The translations under genes and the position numbers were made by a program. DNA of 19,636 nt. Origin: Ichthyophonus hoferi (Eukaryota; Opisthokonta; Ichthyosporea; Ichthyophonida; Ichthyophonidae). The notes under the pieces are model-generated. The model searched no databases and was not told where the DNA came from. It was given only the letters and a program-made list of their open reading frames with translations. This document shows positions 18,452-19,636 of the stretch, one piece after another. Within the stretch, counting starts at the first letter, position 1. The number at the start of each line of letters is the position of its first letter. The DNA is taken from the NCBI GenBank assembly GCA_002751075.1, contig NAOQ01000481.1, forward strand, positions 1 through 19,636. The letters are read 5' to 3'.

Positions 18452-19534
18452 CTGTATTTTATAAGCATATATATAAATAAATGTACAGGTTTATGTATAA
18501 ATATATGTATATATATCCATAACCATATCAATATTACATATATCTCTATAATTAATTAACATTGACGATACCTTATTAGTTTTAGCCAGTAAGGGCCAAG
18601 CCAAGTTTATGGACTACAATCAGATTGACAAGGCACCTGAAGAGAAGAAAAGAGGCATTACCATAGCAACGGCCCATGTGGAGTATGAAACAGAAAAACG
18701 TCATTATGCTCACGTAGATTGTCCCGGGCATGGTATGAAATATAATGTGTTGTGCTACTAGGTTATGTTATGTTATGTTTTGTTATGTTACACTATATTG
18801 TACAATTTATCATTCCTAATAGCAAAAAAGAAGTAGTTCAGATTTTAAACAATTATACCTATATTGACAAATACCCTTGCCCACCTTCTAGCTGACTATA
18901 TAAAGAATATGATCACTGGTGCAGCCCAAATGGACGGGGCAATTTTAGTGGTCGCTGGTACTGATGGACAGATGCCTCAGACTAGAGAGCATTTGCTATT
19001 GGCTAGACAGGTAGATTAGATTAGATTGCATTATATTTTTTTGTATTATATCATATTATATTATAGTATGCTATATTACATTGTATTATATATTATACTA
19101 TATTGTATTATATTACATTATATTATACTATATCACATTATATTATATAATATAATTTTATTGTATATTGTATTATATTATATTAAATTATATTATACGG
19201 TAATATATACACTATACCAAACTTATACTATATCATACTATACCATACCATGCCATCCTATACTATACTATACTATACTATACTATACTATACTATACTA
19301 TACTATACTATACTATACTATACTACACTACACTATACTATACTATATTATATTATATTATATCATTCTATCTTAACCACTACATATAAACAGGTAGGAG
19401 TACAGTCCCTTGTTGTATACATTAACAAAGCCGACATTGTAGAGGATGAAGAAATGATGGATTTAGTAGAGATGGAGATAAGAGAAATATTAAATGAGTA
19501 TAAGTTCGATGGTGATAATACTAAGATAATCAGG
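18207..19534 (+). CDS. TUF1: Mitochondrial translation elongation factor Tu, 5' coding part (partial)
   Basis: Exons 18207-18314, 18580-18732, 18892-19010 and 19394-19534 give about 174 residues, some 40% of a usual EF-Tu, and the gene leaves the window. The product is the GTPase that delivers aminoacyl-tRNA to mitochondrial ribosomes. In order one sees [11 protein letters not shown] at the start of the mature protein, [16 protein letters not shown] (P-loop, G1), RGITI (switch I), HVDCPGH (G3), [36 protein letters not shown] and NKAD (G4). The G5 SAL motif and domains 2-3 lie beyond the edge. Introns are 18315-18579 (phase 1), 18733-18891 (phase 1), 19011-19393 (phase 0) and one from 19535. 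Donors are GTAAGT, GTATGA, GTAGAT and GTAGGT. Reading phase requires one base from an upstream exon, so transit peptide and start codon lie before 18207 and are unresolved. KPHCNIG has Cys where most EF-Tu have Val or Leu. Fungal TUF1 is the closest family I recall. Confidence 0.95.
18315..18579 (+). repeat. EF-Tu intron with polypurine tract and TATATG hexamer repeat
   Basis: The intron carries a 36-base all-purine run at 18333-18368 (A6, then GGAGAA-type units) directly followed by a TATATG-type microsatellite to about 18450 with roughly nine hexamers in a row. Purine tracts of this kind can adopt triplex structures. Open frames here on both strands are artefacts of the repeats. Confidence 0.85.
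18762..18790 (+). repeat. GTTAT pentanucleotide repeat in an EF-Tu intron
   Basis: About six units of GTTAT with one variant (GTTTT) lie 30 bases inside the intron 18733-18891. It is in transcribed, spliced-out DNA. Confidence 0.75.
19012..19380 (+). repeat. TAGAT and CTATA pentanucleotide microsatellite filling an EF-Tu intron
   Basis: The intron 19011-19393 starts with three TAGAT units (19012-19026), continues as degraded TATAT/TATAC pentamers, and holds a pure CTATA run of about 13 units at 19258-19325. The purity of the core suggests recent expansion. The open frame across it, rich in Tyr, Ile and Leu, is low-complexity and not a gene. Confidence 0.9.
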
Positions 19535-19555
19535 GTAGGTTATATACTTTACCGC

Positions 19556-19636
19556 ACTATATTATACTATACTATATTACACTATACTATACTATGCTAT
19601 GCTACACTATACTATACTATACTATACTATACTATA
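19556..19636 (+). repeat. CTATA pentanucleotide microsatellite at the window end
   Basis: The next EF-Tu intron, which starts at 19535, again consists of CTATA/CTATG/CTACA pentamers and continues past the window edge. It is the same unit as in the preceding intron, one exon away. Confidence 0.85.

Noticed and set aside
18331-18559. Open frames on both strands over the TATATG repeat
   Set aside because: Intronic low-complexity sequence.
19026-19376. 116-codon plus-strand open frame
   Set aside because: It lies inside an EF-Tu intron and reads pentanucleotide repeats as Tyr/Ile/Leu/Thr.
1-19636. CRISPR arrays, rRNA genes, bacterial operons or phage genes
   Set aside because: None seen. Spliced genes, CCAAT/TATA promoters and AATAAA mark the window as eukaryotic nuclear DNA, and the tandem repeats are microsatellites without unique spacers.

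Overview
This is an AT-rich (roughly 70% A+T), gene-poor stretch of nuclear DNA from a eukaryote. Both secure genes have GT-AG introns and the rest is mostly non-coding, with many microsatellites. The best-supported lineage is a fungus, probably an early-diverging one. The second gene is a nuclear gene for the mitochondrial elongation factor Tu, and its residues ([11 protein letters not shown] at the start of the mature protein, NEYKFDGDN near the window end) resemble fungal TUF1 more than animal TUFM as I recall them. This is inference from remembered family sequences; an AT-rich invertebrate is not strictly excluded.

Layout. 1-7.5 kb holds no secure gene: AT-rich spacer, one possible terminal exon at the left edge (132-305), a possible tRNA-like SINE relic (about 835-940, minus), a pair of overlapping hairpins (1637-1717), a few blocks of more balanced base composition (2760-2995, 4739-5110, 5364-5714, 5988-6236), and a 120-bp tandem duplication (7071-7311). 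7.5-9.7 kb is a complete secreted pepsin-family (A1) aspartic protease gene in three exons, with CCAAT boxes and a TATA box upstream and an AATAAA signal downstream. 9.7-16.5 kb is again mostly empty: a possible small two-exon gene at 10.1-10.4 kb, a diverged repeat pair at 13.0 and 13.8 kb, and an AT-rich minisatellite of about 50-bp units at 15.6-15.85 kb. 16.5-19.6 kb holds microsatellites, a promoter-like cluster (two CRE sites plus two CCAAT boxes at 17.0 kb), and the 5' part of the mitochondrial EF-Tu gene, which runs off the right edge.

The two genes show no functional link: one product is exported, the other works in mitochondrial translation. No mobile-element protein, CRISPR array, rRNA or convincing tRNA was recognised. 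I did not find a clear new biological system. The most interesting non-gene signals are an exact 18-nt element (CCAAT box plus CTATTTATAG) present twice 256 bp apart, its second copy ending at an EF-Tu splice acceptor; the overlapping hairpins at 1.64-1.72 kb; the repeat pair at 13 kb; and an excess of the 8-mer TAGCCAAT over the whole window.
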